From Phytohabitans houttuyneae (GTDB lineage Bacteria; Actinomycetota; Actinomycetes; Mycobacteriales; Micromonosporaceae): DNA of 64,000 bases. Below the pieces are notes generated by a model. It saw nothing but the letters and a program-made list of their open reading frames with translations, did no database searches and was not told the DNA's origin. The position numbers and the translations under genes were made by a program. The DNA is taken from the NCBI RefSeq assembly GCF_011764425.1, contig NZ_BLPF01000001.1:3649001-3713000 (forward strand), read 5' to 3'. Of this stretch, positions 27,892 through 38,976 are shown piece after piece (position 1 is the first letter of the stretch; each line of letters begins with the position of its first letter).

Positions 27892-29414
27892 CAGCGCGAT
27901 GCCTCCTGGACCGCGGGCGCGGGATCAGACTTGTCGACGTCCTGCATGGTCGCCTGGACGGCGGGGTTGATGACGTCGGTGACCGGCTTCGGGTAGAAGC
28001 CGAGCAGCAGGATGAGCAGGATCAGCGGGGCGACCACGACCTTCTCGCGGATCGTCAGGTCACGGCGCATCGCGTCCACTGTGGTGAGTGCTGGGTTGAG
28101 CGTGCCCTGTGTGGTGCGCTGCACCATCCACAGCACGTACGCGGCGGCCAGGATGATGCCCGCGGTGGCGATCACCGCGACCGTCTTGTTGACCGTGAAC
28201 GTGCCCAGCAGCACCAGGAACTCGGATACGAACGGCGCCGTGCCGGGCAGCGCGAGCGACGCGAGACCGGCGAAGAAGAGCACGCCGGCCAGGAGCGGCA
28301 CAAGCTTGCCCGCGCCGCCGAAGTCGCTCACCAGCGCGGAGCCGCGGCGGGCCACGAACATGCCGACCACGAGGAAGAGCAGGCCGGTGGCGAGGCCGTG
28401 GTTGACCATGTAGAGCACCGCACCGGTGCCGGCCTGCGTGGTGAACGCGAAAATGCCGATACCGATGAAGCCGAAGTGCGCGATCGACGTGTACGAGACG
28501 AGCCGCTTGAGGTCGTTCTGCCCGACCGCGAGCAGGGCCGCGTAGATGATGCCGATCAGCGCGATCGCCAGCGCGTACGGCGCGAACCAGCGGGACGCCT
28601 CCGGGAAGAGCGGGAGGCAGTACCGCAGGATGCCGAACGTGCCGACCTTGTCGAGCACGCCGACGAGCAGCGCGGCCGAGCCGGCCGGCGCGGCACCACC
28701 GGCGTCCGGCAGCCAGGTGTGGAACGGGAAGAACGGTGCCTTGATCGCGAACGCGACGAAGAAGCCGAGGAACAGCCACCGCTCGGTGCCGGTCGAGAAG
28801 TCGGCCGACAGCAGCTGCTGCCAGTCGAAGGTCTTGCCGCCCAGCGCCCACAGCCCGATCACCGCGGCCAGCATGAAGAGGCCGCCGACAAGCGAGTAGA
28901 GGAAGAACTTCACCGCCGCGTACTGGCGCTGGTGGCCGCCGTACGAGCCGATGAGGAAGTACATCGGGACCAGCATGATCTCGAAGAACACGTAGAACAG
29001 GAACACGTCGGCGGCCGAGAAGACGCCGAGCATCGTGCTCTCCAGCGCGAGCAGCAGGGCGAAGTAGACCGGCACGCTCCGCTTGGAGTTGTCCGCGTCG
29101 TGCCACGACGCCAGGATCACCAGCGGCACCAGCACCGCGATCAGCAGCAGCATCACCAGTGCGATGCCGTCGACCGCGAACGTGAAGCGCGCGTCCCACG
29201 CGGGGATCCACGTGTAGGACTCGCGGAACTGGAAGCGGTCGCCCTTCGCGTCGTACGCGATCCACATCACGGCCGCGAGCACCGCGACCGCGACCGACCA
29301 GATCAGCGCGACCCGCTTGGCGAGCTCCGGCTTGGTGCGCGGCAGGAACGCCACCACCAGCGCACCGACGAGCGGCGCTCCGGTCAGGATGGACAGGAAC
29401 GGAAAGTCACTCAC
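27891..29414 (-). CDS. nuoM: NADH-quinone oxidoreductase subunit M
   Basis: Antiporter-like proton-pumping subunit, 507 residues. Conserved features: FFEIMLVPMYFLIGSYGG, AIKAPFFPFHTWLPDA (discontinuous-helix Lys and His) and NDLKRLVSYTSIAHFGFIGIG. The start is taken as GTG 29414, which overlaps the nuoL TGA by 4 bases; an ATG three codons earlier is possible but lies inside nuoL. Confidence 0.93.
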   Translation of the reverse strand: MSDFPFLSILTGAPLVGALVVAFLPRTKPELAKRVALIWSVAVAVLAAVMWIAYDAKGDRFQFRESYTWIPAWDARFTFAVDGIALVMLLLIAVLVPLVILASWHDADNSKRSVPVYFALLLALESTMLGVFSAADVFLFYVFFEIMLVPMYFLIGSYGGHQRQYAAVKFFLYSLVGGLFMLAAVIGLWALGGKTFDWQQLLSADFSTGTERWLFLGFFVAFAIKAPFFPFHTWLPDAGGAAPAGSAALLVGVLDKVGTFGILRYCLPLFPEASRWFAPYALAIALIGIIYAALLAVGQNDLKRLVSYTSIAHFGFIGIGIFAFTTQAGTGAVLYMVNHGLATGLLFLVVGMFVARRGSALVSDFGGAGKLVPLLAGVLFFAGLASLALPGTAPFVSEFLVLLGTFTVNKTVAVIATAGIILAAAYVLWMVQRTTQGTLNPALTTVDAMRRDLTIREKVVVAPLILLILLLGFYPKPVTDVINPAVQATMQDVDKSDPAPAVQEASR

Positions 29415-31327
29415 GCCAACCATCCCAGCTGGAGAGCAAGGAACGCGGCCACGACCAGCAGCGCACCGGTGAGCATGGACATCGCATACGACCGCACGAA
29501 GCCGGTCTGCAGCCGGCGCAGCCGGCCCGAGCCGCCCCCGACCGCCGCCGCGAGCCCGTTGACCAGCCCGTCGATGCCACGGTTGTCGAGGAAGACGAGC
29601 GCCCGGGTGAGGAAGATGCCGGGCTTTTCGAAGACCGCCTCATTGAACGCGTCCGCGTAGAGGTTGCGCCGCGCCGCGGTGACGATCGGGCCGGCCGGCT
29701 GCTCCTGCAGGGCCGTGCCGTTGCGGAACAGCGCGTACGCCAAACCGGCGCCGAGCACGGTGACCACAATGGACAGCGCCGTGATCAGGCCGTGGGAGAG
29801 GACCGCCTCGTGCTCCGTGTGCTCGCCGAGCACCGGGTTCAGCCAGTCCGGCACCGAGCTCGCCATCAGGGCGCCCGCGCCGACCGAGCCGACCGCCAGC
29901 AGGATCAGCGGGATCGTCATCACCGGCGGCGACTCGTGCGGGTGGTCGATGTCCTCGGTCCACCGCTTCGGGCCGTGGAACGTCAGCACGAAGAGCCGGG
30001 TCATGTAGAACGCGGTGAGCGCGGCACCCAGCAGCGCGGCCATGCCGAAGAGCCAGGCGGTCCAGCCCTCCCGCTCGAAGGCCGCCACGATGATCGGCTC
30101 CTTCGTGAAGTACCCGGACAGCGGCGGGATGCCGATGATCGCGAGCCAGGCGAGGCCGAAGGTGGCCCAGGTGATCTTCATGTACCGCCACAGCCCGCCG
30201 AAGCGGCGGATGTCGGTCTGGTCGTGCATGCCGTGCATGACCGAGCCGGCGCCGAGGAAGAGGCCGGCCTTGAAGAAGCCGTGGGCGAGCAGGTGGATGA
30301 TCGCCAGTGCGTACGCGCCGCCGCCCAGGCCGACGCCGAGGAACATGTACCCGATCTGGGAGACCGTCGACCAGGCCAGCACCCGCTTGATGTCGTCCTT
30401 GGCGCAGCCGATGATGCAGCCGATCAGCAGCGTGAGCGCGCCGACGCTGACCACGACCATCTGCAGTGTCTCGTTCGCCGAGAAGACCGGGTTGGACCGG
30501 GCGATCAGGTAGACGCCGGCGGTGACCATCGTGGCGGCGTGGATGAGCGCGGAGACCGGGGTCGGGCCTTCCATCGCGTCCGGCAACCACGCCTGCAGCG
30601 GAAACTGGCCGGACTTGCCGGTCGCGCCGAGCAGGAGCAGCAGGCCCAACATCAGCACCACGCCGGCGGAAAGCTCACCGACGCCGTTGAAGACGTCCGC
30701 GTAGTTGGTGGAGCCGAGCTGCTGGAACATCAGGAAGATGGCGATCGCGAAGCCGGCGTCGCCGACCCGGTTCATCAGGAACGCCTTCTTGCCCGCGGTG
30801 GCCGCCGACGGCCGGTCGTACCAGAACGCGATCAGCAGGTACGACGCGAGACCCACGCCCTCCCAGCCGAAGTAGAGCATCACGAAGTTGTTGCCGAGCA
30901 CCAGCAGCAACATCGCGGCGGCGAAGAGGTTGAAGTACCCGAAGAACTTGCGCCGCCCCGGGTCGTGCTCCATGTAGCCCACCGCGTAGAGGTGGATCAG
31001 CGAGCCGACGCCGGTGATGAGCAGCACGAAGACGGCGGACAGCGGGTCGAAGAGCAGCCCGAAGTCCACGTGGAACGAGCCGACCGAGATGAAGTCGAAA
31101 AGCTTCAGCTCGACGCTCTTGTTGTCCAGGCCGCGCAGCTGGAGGAAGTAGATCAGGCCCAGCACGAAGGAGACGGCGATGCTGCCGACGCCCAGCAGGT
31201 GCCCCCACTTGTCGGCGCGCTTGCCGAGCAGCAGGAGGATCGCCGCGCTGGCGAGCGGGATGGCCACCAGCAGCCAGACGGTGGACAGGAAACCATCCGC
31301 GGCCGCGTATTCCACGGTCTCGTGCAT
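29411..31327 (-). CDS. nuoL: NADH-quinone oxidoreductase subunit L
   Basis: The largest antiporter-like subunit, 638 residues. It has the N-terminal core helices plus the C-terminal lateral helix and anchor (residues about 540-638). Conserved: GWEGVGLASYLLIAFWY, GKSGQFPLQAWLPDAMEGPT, LIHAATMVTAGVYL and DDIKRVLAWSTVSQIGYM. It lies 7 bases after nuoK and overlaps nuoM by 4 bases. Confidence 0.95.
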   Translation of the reverse strand: MHETVEYAAADGFLSTVWLLVAIPLASAAILLLLGKRADKWGHLLGVGSIAVSFVLGLIYFLQLRGLDNKSVELKLFDFISVGSFHVDFGLLFDPLSAVFVLLITGVGSLIHLYAVGYMEHDPGRRKFFGYFNLFAAAMLLLVLGNNFVMLYFGWEGVGLASYLLIAFWYDRPSAATAGKKAFLMNRVGDAGFAIAIFLMFQQLGSTNYADVFNGVGELSAGVVLMLGLLLLLGATGKSGQFPLQAWLPDAMEGPTPVSALIHAATMVTAGVYLIARSNPVFSANETLQMVVVSVGALTLLIGCIIGCAKDDIKRVLAWSTVSQIGYMFLGVGLGGGAYALAIIHLLAHGFFKAGLFLGAGSVMHGMHDQTDIRRFGGLWRYMKITWATFGLAWLAIIGIPPLSGYFTKEPIIVAAFEREGWTAWLFGMAALLGAALTAFYMTRLFVLTFHGPKRWTEDIDHPHESPPVMTIPLILLAVGSVGAGALMASSVPDWLNPVLGEHTEHEAVLSHGLITALSIVVTVLGAGLAYALFRNGTALQEQPAGPIVTAARRNLYADAFNEAVFEKPGIFLTRALVFLDNRGIDGLVNGLAAAVGGGSGRLRRLQTGFVRSYAMSMLTGALLVVAAFLALQLGWLA

Positions 31328-31334
31328 ATCCGCC

Positions 31335-31643
31335 TCAGTACTTCAACAGGTTGGCGTCGTCGACGCTGGCCGACCGCCGCGTCCGGAAGATCGACATGAT
31401 GATCGCAAGCCCGACCACGACCTCGGCGGCGGCCACCACCATGACAAAGAACGCCATGATCTGGCCGTCGAGGTTGCCGTTGATCCGGCTGAAGGTCACC
31501 AGCGCGAGGTTGGCCGCGTTCAGCATCAGCTCGATGCACATGAACAGCACGATCGCGTTGCGCCGGATCAGCACCCCGACCGCGCCGATGGTGAACAGCA
31601 CGGCCGCGAGTACCAGGTACCACTCGGGATTGGTAGCACTCAC
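31335..31643 (-). CDS. nuoK: NADH-quinone oxidoreductase subunit K
   Basis: A 102-residue, three-helix membrane subunit. [19 protein letters not shown] carries the buried Glu essential for proton transfer, and a second Glu lies in [13 protein letters not shown]. The GTG start overlaps the nuoJ stop by 4 bases. Confidence 0.94.
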   Translation of the reverse strand: MSATNPEWYLVLAAVLFTIGAVGVLIRRNAIVLFMCIELMLNAANLALVTFSRINGNLDGQIMAFFVMVVAAAEVVVGLAIIMSIFRTRRSASVDDANLLKY

Positions 31644-32401
31644 TTTTCGGTGCCCTTCAGTGCCGTCTCAGCAGATGTGAGCTCTCGGGCGGGCAGGATC
31701 TGGGAGATGCTCCGGTCGGTCAGCGTGCCGTCCGGCAGGCGGCCGGGGGTGGCGACCGAGTCGGACGTGGCGTACACGCCGGGGCCGGGCATCGGGCCGG
31801 GGTAGTTGCCCGGCGCGAAGCGCGCCCGCATCATCTCCGGCTGGGTGCGCTTTTCGCCGCGCCGGCGCTCGATGTGCGCCAGCACCATCGCGCCCAACGC
31901 CGCCGTGATCAGCAGCGCGGAGGTGACCTCGAACGCGAACACGTACTTGGTGAACAGCAGCGCCGCGATGCCCTGGACGTTGCCGCTGGCGTTGGCCTGC
32001 TCGAGGCCGACCGCCGTGGTGTCCGCGAGCGCCCGGTACACGCCGGTGCCGACCAGCCCGGCGAAGCCGATGCCGAGCACGACCGCGGCGAGCCGCTGGC
32101 CGCGCAGCGTCTCTATCAGCGAGTCGGACGCGTCCCGGCCGACCAGCATCAGCACGAAGAGGAAGAGCATCATGATCGCGCCGGTGTACACGATGATCTG
32201 CGCCAGCCCGATGAACGGTGCCGACTGCAGCACGTAGAACACGCCGAGGCAGAGCATGGTCAGCACCAGCCACAGTGCCGAGTGGATCGCGTTGCGCGCG
32301 AAGACCATGCCGATCGCGCCGATCAGGGCCGGCCACACCAGGATCCAGAAGGTGACCGCCTCGCCGGTGGACATGCCGCCGGCCGCCGCGATGCTGCTCA
32401 T
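31640..32401 (-). CDS. nuoJ: NADH-quinone oxidoreductase subunit J
   Basis: A 253-residue membrane subunit with five helices: [20 protein letters not shown], then [20 protein letters not shown], the pi-bulge helix of this subunit. A hydrophilic tail of about 75 residues, longer than in enterobacteria, is common in actinobacteria. ATG 32401 overlaps the nuoI TGA (ATGA). Confidence 0.94.
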   Translation of the reverse strand: MSSIAAAGGMSTGEAVTFWILVWPALIGAIGMVFARNAIHSALWLVLTMLCLGVFYVLQSAPFIGLAQIIVYTGAIMMLFLFVLMLVGRDASDSLIETLRGQRLAAVVLGIGFAGLVGTGVYRALADTTAVGLEQANASGNVQGIAALLFTKYVFAFEVTSALLITAALGAMVLAHIERRRGEKRTQPEMMRARFAPGNYPGPMPGPGVYATSDSVATPGRLPDGTLTDRSISQILPARELTSAETALKGTEK

Positions 32402-32985
32402 GCGCCACCTCCGGCGGTGCCCGAGCCGTCCGTGGTGTGCTGCTCCGACCACGGCGCCCGCTCGGCTCCCGCGGAAGTGCCCGGGTTGGTCAGCGCACCG
32501 AGGTAGTAGTCCTTCTCGGTGTCGCCGAGGTACATCGGGTGCGGCGGCTGGTCCATGCCCGGCAGCAGCGGCGCGAGCAGCTGCTCCTTCGTGAAGATCA
32601 GGTCCTTGCGGCTGTCCCGGGCCAGCTCGTACTCGTTGCTCATGGTCAGCGAGCGGGTCGGGCAGGCCTCGATGCACAGCCCGCAGAAGATGCAGCGGGC
32701 GTAGTTGATCTGGTACACGCTGGCGTACCGCTCACCCGGCGAGTAGCGCTGGTCCTCGGTGTTGTCGCCGCCTTCGACGTAGATCGCGTCGGCGGGACAC
32801 GCCCAGGCGCACAGCTCGCAGCCGATGCACTTCTCCAGGCCGTCCGGGTGGCGGTTGAGGATGTGCCGCCCGTGGTAGCGCGGGGCGGAGACCGGCGTCT
32901 CGAACGGGTACGCCGTGGTCACCGTCTTGCGGAACATGTGCGCGAAGGTGACCCCGAACCCCTTGAACGCTCCGATGGCGCTCAT
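32398..32985 (-). CDS. nuoI: NADH-quinone oxidoreductase subunit I
   Basis: A 195-residue 8Fe ferredoxin subunit carrying clusters N6a and N6b. The two motifs are [12 protein letters not shown] (C53, C56, C59, C63) and [12 protein letters not shown] (C98, C101, C104, C108). An acidic C-terminal extension of about 40 residues (after [10 protein letters not shown]) has no known role. It starts immediately after the nuoH stop. Confidence 0.95.
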   Translation of the reverse strand: MSAIGAFKGFGVTFAHMFRKTVTTAYPFETPVSAPRYHGRHILNRHPDGLEKCIGCELCAWACPADAIYVEGGDNTEDQRYSPGERYASVYQINYARCIFCGLCIEACPTRSLTMSNEYELARDSRKDLIFTKEQLLAPLLPGMDQPPHPMYLGDTEKDYYLGALTNPGTSAGAERAPWSEQHTTDGSGTAGGGA

Positions 32986-34347
32986 CTAACTCTCCTTATC
33001 CGCGAGGTCTCCGCCGGAGCTCGCGCCGACGTTCGCCGGCTCGCGCTCGGCCACCGCGCGGCGGGCGCGGGGGCTCGGCGGCACCTGGAGGTCCATCGGC
33101 GGGATCGGGAAGCTCCCCGGTGGACGGGACTTGATCTGCTCTTCGAGCGGCTTGTCGGGACCCTTCTTCCCGCTCGGCCAGAGCAGCGCGAGCAGGACGA
33201 TACCGACCAGGAAGCCGCCCAGGATCACGTACTTGCCGTCGCCGGTCTCCGGGTCGCGGTAGACCTGGAGGGCGGCCAGCGACAAGATCCAGACCAGGTT
33301 GATCGGCAGCAGCACCCGCCAGCCGAGCCGCATGAACTGGTCGTACCGGAGCCGGGGTAGCGTCGCCCGCAGCCACACGAAGACGAAGACCAGCAGCACG
33401 ACCTTGATGAAGAACCACAGCAGCGGCCACCAGCCGGAGTTGGCGCCCGCCCAGATCGTGGTGACCGGCGCCGGCGCCCGCCAGCCGCCGAGGAAGAGCG
33501 TCGCCGTGGCGGCCGACATCGACACCATCGCGACGTACTCGGAGAGCATGAAGAGCAGGAACTTCAGCGACGAGTACTCGGTCATGTAGCCGGCGACGAG
33601 CTCCGACTCGGCCTCGGGAAGGTCGAACGGCGCCCGGTTGGTCTCGCCGACGATCGCGATGAAGAAGATGATGAAGCTCGGCGCGAGCAGGATCGCGTAC
33701 CAGCCCGGCGCGCTGATCGTCGTGCCGAACAGCTCGTAGTCCTTGCCGCTCGCCTGCGCGGCCACGATCTGGCTGGTCGACATCGTGCCGGAGAGCATGA
33801 AGACCGCGACGACCGAGAGGCCCATCGAGACCTCGTACGAGATCATCTGAGCGCTCGACCGCAGGCCGCCGAGGAGCGGGTACGTCGAGCCGGAAGCCCA
33901 GCCGCCGAGCACGATGCCGTACACCGCCATGCCGGAGCAGGCGAGGATCAGCAGCACCGCGACCGGCACGTCGGCCACCTGCAGCGGCGTCCGGTGGCCG
34001 AAGATGCTCACCATCGGCCCGAACGGGATGACCGACAGCGAGGTCATCGCGCAGATCACCGCGACCGTGGGCGCGAAGAAGAAGACCACCTTGTCCGCGG
34101 TGCGCGGCATGATGTCTTCCTTGAACGCGCCCTTGAGGCCGTCGGCGAGCGTCTGCAGCAGGCCGAACGGGCCGGCCTGGTTGAGGCCCGGCCGCACGGC
34201 CATCCGCGCCACCACACGCCGCTCGAACCACACGCCGAGCAGCGTGCACAGCATGCCGAACGCGAAGACGGCGACGACCTTGATGATGACCAGCCACCAG
34301 GTGTCGTGGCCGAAGTCCTGGAGCGTCGGGTCCTGGGCGAGGAACAT
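32986..34347 (-). CDS. nuoH: NADH-quinone oxidoreductase subunit H
   Basis: A 453-residue membrane subunit that forms the quinone tunnel with NuoB and NuoD. Conserved: [20 protein letters not shown] near the N-terminus, [20 protein letters not shown] in the quinone-site loop, and [19 protein letters not shown]. The C-terminal ~70 residues are a Pro/Arg-rich cytoplasmic extension. ATG 34347 shares a base with the nuoG stop. Confidence 0.95.
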   Translation of the reverse strand: MFLAQDPTLQDFGHDTWWLVIIKVVAVFAFGMLCTLLGVWFERRVVARMAVRPGLNQAGPFGLLQTLADGLKGAFKEDIMPRTADKVVFFFAPTVAVICAMTSLSVIPFGPMVSIFGHRTPLQVADVPVAVLLILACSGMAVYGIVLGGWASGSTYPLLGGLRSSAQMISYEVSMGLSVVAVFMLSGTMSTSQIVAAQASGKDYELFGTTISAPGWYAILLAPSFIIFFIAIVGETNRAPFDLPEAESELVAGYMTEYSSLKFLLFMLSEYVAMVSMSAATATLFLGGWRAPAPVTTIWAGANSGWWPLLWFFIKVVLLVFVFVWLRATLPRLRYDQFMRLGWRVLLPINLVWILSLAALQVYRDPETGDGKYVILGGFLVGIVLLALLWPSGKKGPDKPLEEQIKSRPPGSFPIPPMDLQVPPSPRARRAVAEREPANVGASSGGDLADKES

Positions 34348-36866
34348 CAGTGCCTACCTTTCACTCGCTCGCTCACCGTCGTCGCGGGCAAGCGCCGCGC
34401 GCTACGCTCACTCACCGGGGGAAACCCCTTCGAAAGCCGTACCACCGCGCCGGACGTGACGCCGAGCGCCCGCCGGACGGTCGAACCGGGTGAGTTCGTC
34501 GGGAGCCAGACGACGCCGTCCGGCATGTCGGTGATCGCCGCCGGCAGCGTGATCGCGCCGCGGTCGGTGCCCACCGTGACCGGGTCACCGTCGGCGACGC
34601 CGAGCGCCTCCGCGGGGCCCTTGGCGATCCGCACCACCGGCAGGCGGGCCGTGCCGCCCAGGTACTCGTCGCCGTCGGTCAGGCTGCCCAGGTCGAGAAG
34701 GTGGTGCCAGGTCGCCAGCACCGCCTCGCCCGGGCCGAGCTTCGGCTGCGGCGCCGCCGCCGTCACCGGGGCGTCGGGCCGGTCCGCGCGGGTCGCCGGC
34801 AGCGAGCCGAGCTCGCGGCGGACCAGGTTGACCTGGCCGGTGCCGAGCGTCACGCCGAGCTGGACGGCGAGCGCGTCGAGCACGCGCGCGTCGTTCATCG
34901 CCGGGGTGGAGAGCACCGCCTCGAACGTGCGCAGCCGCCCCTCCCAGTCGATGAAGCTGCCGGCCTTTTCCACCACCGGCGCGACCGGGAAGACCACGTC
35001 GGCCCGGCGGCTGACCGCGCTGCGCCGCACCTCGAGGCTGATCAGGAACGGCACCGTGTCGAGCGCCTGCTCGGCCAGCCGCGGGTCGGCCAGGTCGGCC
35101 GGGTCGACGCCGGCCACAACAAGCGCGCCCATCCGGCTGCCGGCCGCGGCGGCCAGGATCGCGTTGGTGTCCTTGCCGACGTGGCTGGGGATGACCCCGG
35201 CCTCCAGGTCCCAGGCGCCGGCCAGCTCCGCGCGGGCCGCCGCGTCGGTCACCAGCCGACCGCCGGGCAGCAGGTTGGGCAGGCAGCCCGCGTCGACCGC
35301 ACCCCGGTCGCCCGCGCGCCGCGGGACCCAGGCCAGCTTGGCACCGGTACGGTCGGCGAGCCCGGCGGCGGCGGACAGTCCACCAGGGACGGTCGCGAGC
35401 CGCTCGCCGACGATCAGGATCGCGCCCTCGGCACGCAGCGCGTTGGCGATCGACTCGTCGTCGGCCAGCGCCTGGGCCTCCTCACCAGGGGCGACGAGCG
35501 CGACCGAGGCGCCGATCTTTTCGAAGCCGCGGGTCGCGAACGGCGCGAGCGCCAGCACGCGGAGGCGGTTCTTCTGGTACGCCTTGCGCAGCCGCAGGAA
35601 GAGGATCGGGCACTCCTCCTCCGGCTCCAGCCCGGCGATGACGACGACCGGCGCCTTTTCGACGTCCGCGTACGTCACCTCGGTGCTGCCGACCACTGTG
35701 GACGCGAGGAAGTCGGCCTCCTCGGCGCTCAGCGGGCGGGCCCGGAAGTCGATGTCGTTGGTGCGCAGGGCCACCCGGGCGAACTTCGCGTACGCGTACG
35801 CGTCCTCGACGGTCAGCCGGCCACCGGTCAGTACCCCGATGCCGTGCGCGCCGTCGCGGGCCTTGCGCAGCCCTTCCGCCGCGACCGCGAGCGCCTCGGA
35901 CCACGGCGCCTCACGCAGCTCGCCGGTCTTGGCGTCGCGGACCATCGGGGTCGTGATGCGGTCGAACGCGGTGCTGTACTGGAAGCCCCAGCGTCCCTTG
36001 TCGCAGTTCCACTCCTCGTTCACCTGCGGGTCGTCGCCGGCCAGCCGGCGCATGACCTTGCCGCGCCGGTGGTCGGTGCGCTGCGCGCAGCCGGCCGAGC
36101 AGTGCTCGCAGACGCTGGGCGAGGAGACGAGGTCGAACGGGCGGGCGCGGAACCGGTACTGCGCGCCGGTCAGCGCGCCCACCGGGCAGATCTGAACGGT
36201 GTTGCCGGAGAAGTACGAGTTGAACGGGGTGTCACCCTCGCCGTCGCCGACCGCGCCGTCGCCCGTGCCCTCGCCGCCGAAGAAGTCGTCGCGGTACACG
36301 TTGATCTGCTCGCCGGACGAGCGGTCCATCAGGTCGATGAACTTGTCACCGGCGATCTCCTCCGAGAAGCGGGTGCAGCGCTGGCACAGCACGCACCGCT
36401 CGCGGTCCAGGAGCACCTGGCTGGAGATGTTGATCGGCTTCTGGTACTCGCGCTTGTGCTCGTGAAACCGGGACTCCGCGCGGCCGGTCGACATCGCCTG
36501 GTTTTGCAGTGGACACTCGCCGCCCTTGTCGCACATCGGGCAGTCGAGCGGGTGGTTGATCAGGAGCAGCTCCATGATCCCGGCCTGCGCCTTCTTGGCG
36601 ACCGGTGAGCTGAGCTGCGTCTTGACCACCATGCCGTCGGCGACGGTCTGCGTGCACGAGGCGACCGGCTTGCGCTGCCCCTCGACCTCGACCAGGCACT
36701 GCCGGCAGGCGCCCGCGGGCGCCAGCAGCGGGTGGTCGCAGAACCGCGGGATCTCGATACCCATCTGCTCGGCGACCCGGATGAGCAGCGCACCCTTCGG
36801 CGCGGTCACTTCGACCCCGTCGATGGTGAGCGTTACCGTGTCCGCCTTCTTGGCCACGTCGGTCAT
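34347..36866 (-). CDS. nuoG: NADH-quinone oxidoreductase subunit G
   Basis: An 839-residue iron-sulfur subunit. An N-terminal [2Fe-2S] domain ([20 protein letters not shown]) is followed by the HxxCxxC-type N5 region ([17 protein letters not shown]) and [10 protein letters not shown] for N4. The domain related to molybdopterin oxidoreductases begins near [10 protein letters not shown], which has four-cysteine-type spacing for an N7-like cluster and is followed by the degenerate catalytic domain. It contains no molybdopterin in this complex. Confidence 0.94.
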   Translation of the reverse strand: MTDVAKKADTVTLTIDGVEVTAPKGALLIRVAEQMGIEIPRFCDHPLLAPAGACRQCLVEVEGQRKPVASCTQTVADGMVVKTQLSSPVAKKAQAGIMELLLINHPLDCPMCDKGGECPLQNQAMSTGRAESRFHEHKREYQKPINISSQVLLDRERCVLCQRCTRFSEEIAGDKFIDLMDRSSGEQINVYRDDFFGGEGTGDGAVGDGEGDTPFNSYFSGNTVQICPVGALTGAQYRFRARPFDLVSSPSVCEHCSAGCAQRTDHRRGKVMRRLAGDDPQVNEEWNCDKGRWGFQYSTAFDRITTPMVRDAKTGELREAPWSEALAVAAEGLRKARDGAHGIGVLTGGRLTVEDAYAYAKFARVALRTNDIDFRARPLSAEEADFLASTVVGSTEVTYADVEKAPVVVIAGLEPEEECPILFLRLRKAYQKNRLRVLALAPFATRGFEKIGASVALVAPGEEAQALADDESIANALRAEGAILIVGERLATVPGGLSAAAGLADRTGAKLAWVPRRAGDRGAVDAGCLPNLLPGGRLVTDAAARAELAGAWDLEAGVIPSHVGKDTNAILAAAAGSRMGALVVAGVDPADLADPRLAEQALDTVPFLISLEVRRSAVSRRADVVFPVAPVVEKAGSFIDWEGRLRTFEAVLSTPAMNDARVLDALAVQLGVTLGTGQVNLVRRELGSLPATRADRPDAPVTAAAPQPKLGPGEAVLATWHHLLDLGSLTDGDEYLGGTARLPVVRIAKGPAEALGVADGDPVTVGTDRGAITLPAAITDMPDGVVWLPTNSPGSTVRRALGVTSGAVVRLSKGFPPVSERSARRLPATTVSERVKGRH

Positions 36867-38182
36867 CAGTGCGCCCCTACCAACTGCTTGCCCGAGAGGC
36901 GCGGTGCCTTCCGGCCCTCGATGTAGTCCAGGTAGTCCTGCTTGAAGTACTTCACCGAGGAGGTCACCGGGCTGGTCGCGCCGTCACCGAGGCCGCAGAA
37001 CGACCGGCCGAGGATGTTGTCGCAGGTGTCCAGCAGGGTGTCCAGGTCCTGGTGGGTGCCGCCGCCGGAGAGGATCCGCCGGTAGATGCCCACCATCCAG
37101 TAGTTGCCCTCGCGGCACGGGGTGCACTTGCCGCACGACTCGTGGTGGTAGAACTCCAGCCACTTGTACGTCGCGTACACCGGGCAGTCCTGGTCGGAGA
37201 AGATCTGCGTCGCGGTGGTGCCGAGGATCGAGCCGGCCGCCGCCACGCCTTCGAAGTCGAGCGGCACGTCGAGGTGCTCGGCGGTCAGCAGCGGGGTCGA
37301 CGAGCCGCCCGGCGTCCAGAACCGCAGGTTGTGCCCGGGCAGCATGCCGCCGGCCAGCTCGATCAGCTCGCGCAGCGTGATGCCGAGCGAGCACTCGTAC
37401 TGGCCCGGGTTGGCGATCCGGCCGGACAGCGAGTAGATCATCGGGCCGGACGACTTTTCCGTGCCCATCGTCTTCCACCAGTCGGAGCCGCCGAGCACGA
37501 TGTACGGCACGCTCGCGATGGTGCCCACGTTGTTGACGACCGTGGGGCTGGCGTAGAGGCCGTGCGTCGCCGGAAACGGCGGGCGCAGCCGCGGCTGGCC
37601 GCGGAAGCCCTCCAGCGAGTCCAGCAGCGCCGTCTCCTCGCCGCAGATGTACGCGCCCGCTCCACTGTGGACGACCACGTCGAGGTCGAGGCCGGAGCCG
37701 AGGATGTTGGTGCCGAGGTAGCCCTTGGCGTACGCCTCCTGCACCGCGTTGCGCAGCCGGCGGGCCGCGTGCACCGCCTCACCGCGGATGTAGATGAACG
37801 CGCGGTTGGCCCGGATCGCGTACGACGCGATGATCACGCCCTCGAGCAGCGAGTGCGGGTCGTGCGTCATCAGCGGCAGGTCCTTGCAGGTGCCCGGCTC
37901 GCCCTCGTCGGCGTTGACCACGAGGTAGTGCGGCTTGCCGTCGTTCTGCGGGATGAAGCCCCACTTCAGCCCCGTCGGGAAGCCTGCGCCGCCCCGACCG
38001 CGCAGGCCGGAGTCCTTGATGAGCTGGATCAGGTCGTCGGGGTGGGCGGCGAGCGCCTTGCGCAGCGCGGCGTACCCGTCGAGCTGCTCGTACACGTCGA
38101 TCCGCCACGCCTCCGGCGACAGCCAGCGCTTGGTCAGGACCGGAGTCAGCTTCTCCAGCGTCTCCCGCCGGGGGCTGGTCAT
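36866..38182 (-). CDS. nuoF: NADH-quinone oxidoreductase subunit F
   Basis: A 438-residue NADH- and FMN-binding subunit, where NADH is oxidised. [13 protein letters not shown] is the NADH-binding loop and [19 protein letters not shown] the FMN-binding loop. The N3 [4Fe-4S] ligands are in [12 protein letters not shown] (about residues 345-356) and [14 protein letters not shown] 38182 overlaps the nuoE stop by 4 bases. Confidence 0.96.
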   Translation of the reverse strand: MTSPRRETLEKLTPVLTKRWLSPEAWRIDVYEQLDGYAALRKALAAHPDDLIQLIKDSGLRGRGGAGFPTGLKWGFIPQNDGKPHYLVVNADEGEPGTCKDLPLMTHDPHSLLEGVIIASYAIRANRAFIYIRGEAVHAARRLRNAVQEAYAKGYLGTNILGSGLDLDVVVHSGAGAYICGEETALLDSLEGFRGQPRLRPPFPATHGLYASPTVVNNVGTIASVPYIVLGGSDWWKTMGTEKSSGPMIYSLSGRIANPGQYECSLGITLRELIELAGGMLPGHNLRFWTPGGSSTPLLTAEHLDVPLDFEGVAAAGSILGTTATQIFSDQDCPVYATYKWLEFYHHESCGKCTPCREGNYWMVGIYRRILSGGGTHQDLDTLLDTCDNILGRSFCGLGDGATSPVTSSVKYFKQDYLDYIEGRKAPRLSGKQLVGAH

Positions 38183-38976
38183 TTCGCCTCCTTGAGCGAC
38201 TGCTCCTGCGCCTTCGACGGCTGCCCGGCGGGCGAGCGGTCGCGGGCCGGCTGGTTGGCCGCCACGCCGGCCGCCTGGGCAGGCGCCGCGTCACCGCGCG
38301 AAGACTTGATCGGCGTGTCCGGGTCGAAGCCGGAGACGCTGATCCCGTGGTCCTGCGCGAGCCGCACCCCGCGCAGCGTGGGCGCGCCGGCGGGCCCGTC
38401 GGCCATCGCCTCCTCGCGCGGCTCGGCGAAGCCGGCGAGCTGGAGCGCCATCTCCTTGAGCGTGCAGAGGCGGGCGCCCCGCGTCGGCAGCGGCCGCTCG
38501 CCGGCGCGGAGCTGGTCGACCACGTGCACAGCCGTTTCCGGGTCGACCTGGTCGAAGAACTCGTAGTTGACCGTCATCACCGGGCCGTAGTCACACGCGG
38601 CCAGGCACTCGGCGTGCTCGAAGGTGATCTTGCCGTCGGCGGTGGTCTCGTCGTGCCCGACGCCGAGGTACTCGCTCAGCCGGTCGTAGACCTCCTGGCC
38701 GCCGAGCACGTTGCACATCGTGTTCGTGCAGACGCTGACCAGCCAGTCGCCGGAGGGCCGGCGCTTGTACATCGTGTAGAACGTGGCCACCGCGCCGACC
38801 TGGGCCTTGGTGATGCCCAGCAGCTCGGCGCAGAACTCCACGCCGGCCGGGGACACGTTGCCCTCCTCGGACTGCACGAGGTGCAGCAGCGGCAGCAGCG
38901 CGGACCGGGACCGGTCGGCCGGGTAGCGCGCGATGATCTCCAGCGCCTTGTCGCGCGTGGCGTCACTGAATCCCAC
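38179..38976 (-). CDS. nuoE: NADH-quinone oxidoreductase subunit E
   Basis: A 265-residue thioredoxin-fold subunit with cluster N1a. The Cys ligands lie in CTNTMCNVLGG and CLAACDYGPV. The C-terminal ~90 residues (rich in Pro, Ala and Gly) are an extension common in actinobacteria. The GTG start shares one base with the nuoD TAG. Confidence 0.94.
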   Translation of the reverse strand: MGFSDATRDKALEIIARYPADRSRSALLPLLHLVQSEEGNVSPAGVEFCAELLGITKAQVGAVATFYTMYKRRPSGDWLVSVCTNTMCNVLGGQEVYDRLSEYLGVGHDETTADGKITFEHAECLAACDYGPVMTVNYEFFDQVDPETAVHVVDQLRAGERPLPTRGARLCTLKEMALQLAGFAEPREEAMADGPAGAPTLRGVRLAQDHGISVSGFDPDTPIKSSRGDAAPAQAAGVAANQPARDRSPAGQPSKAQEQSLKEAK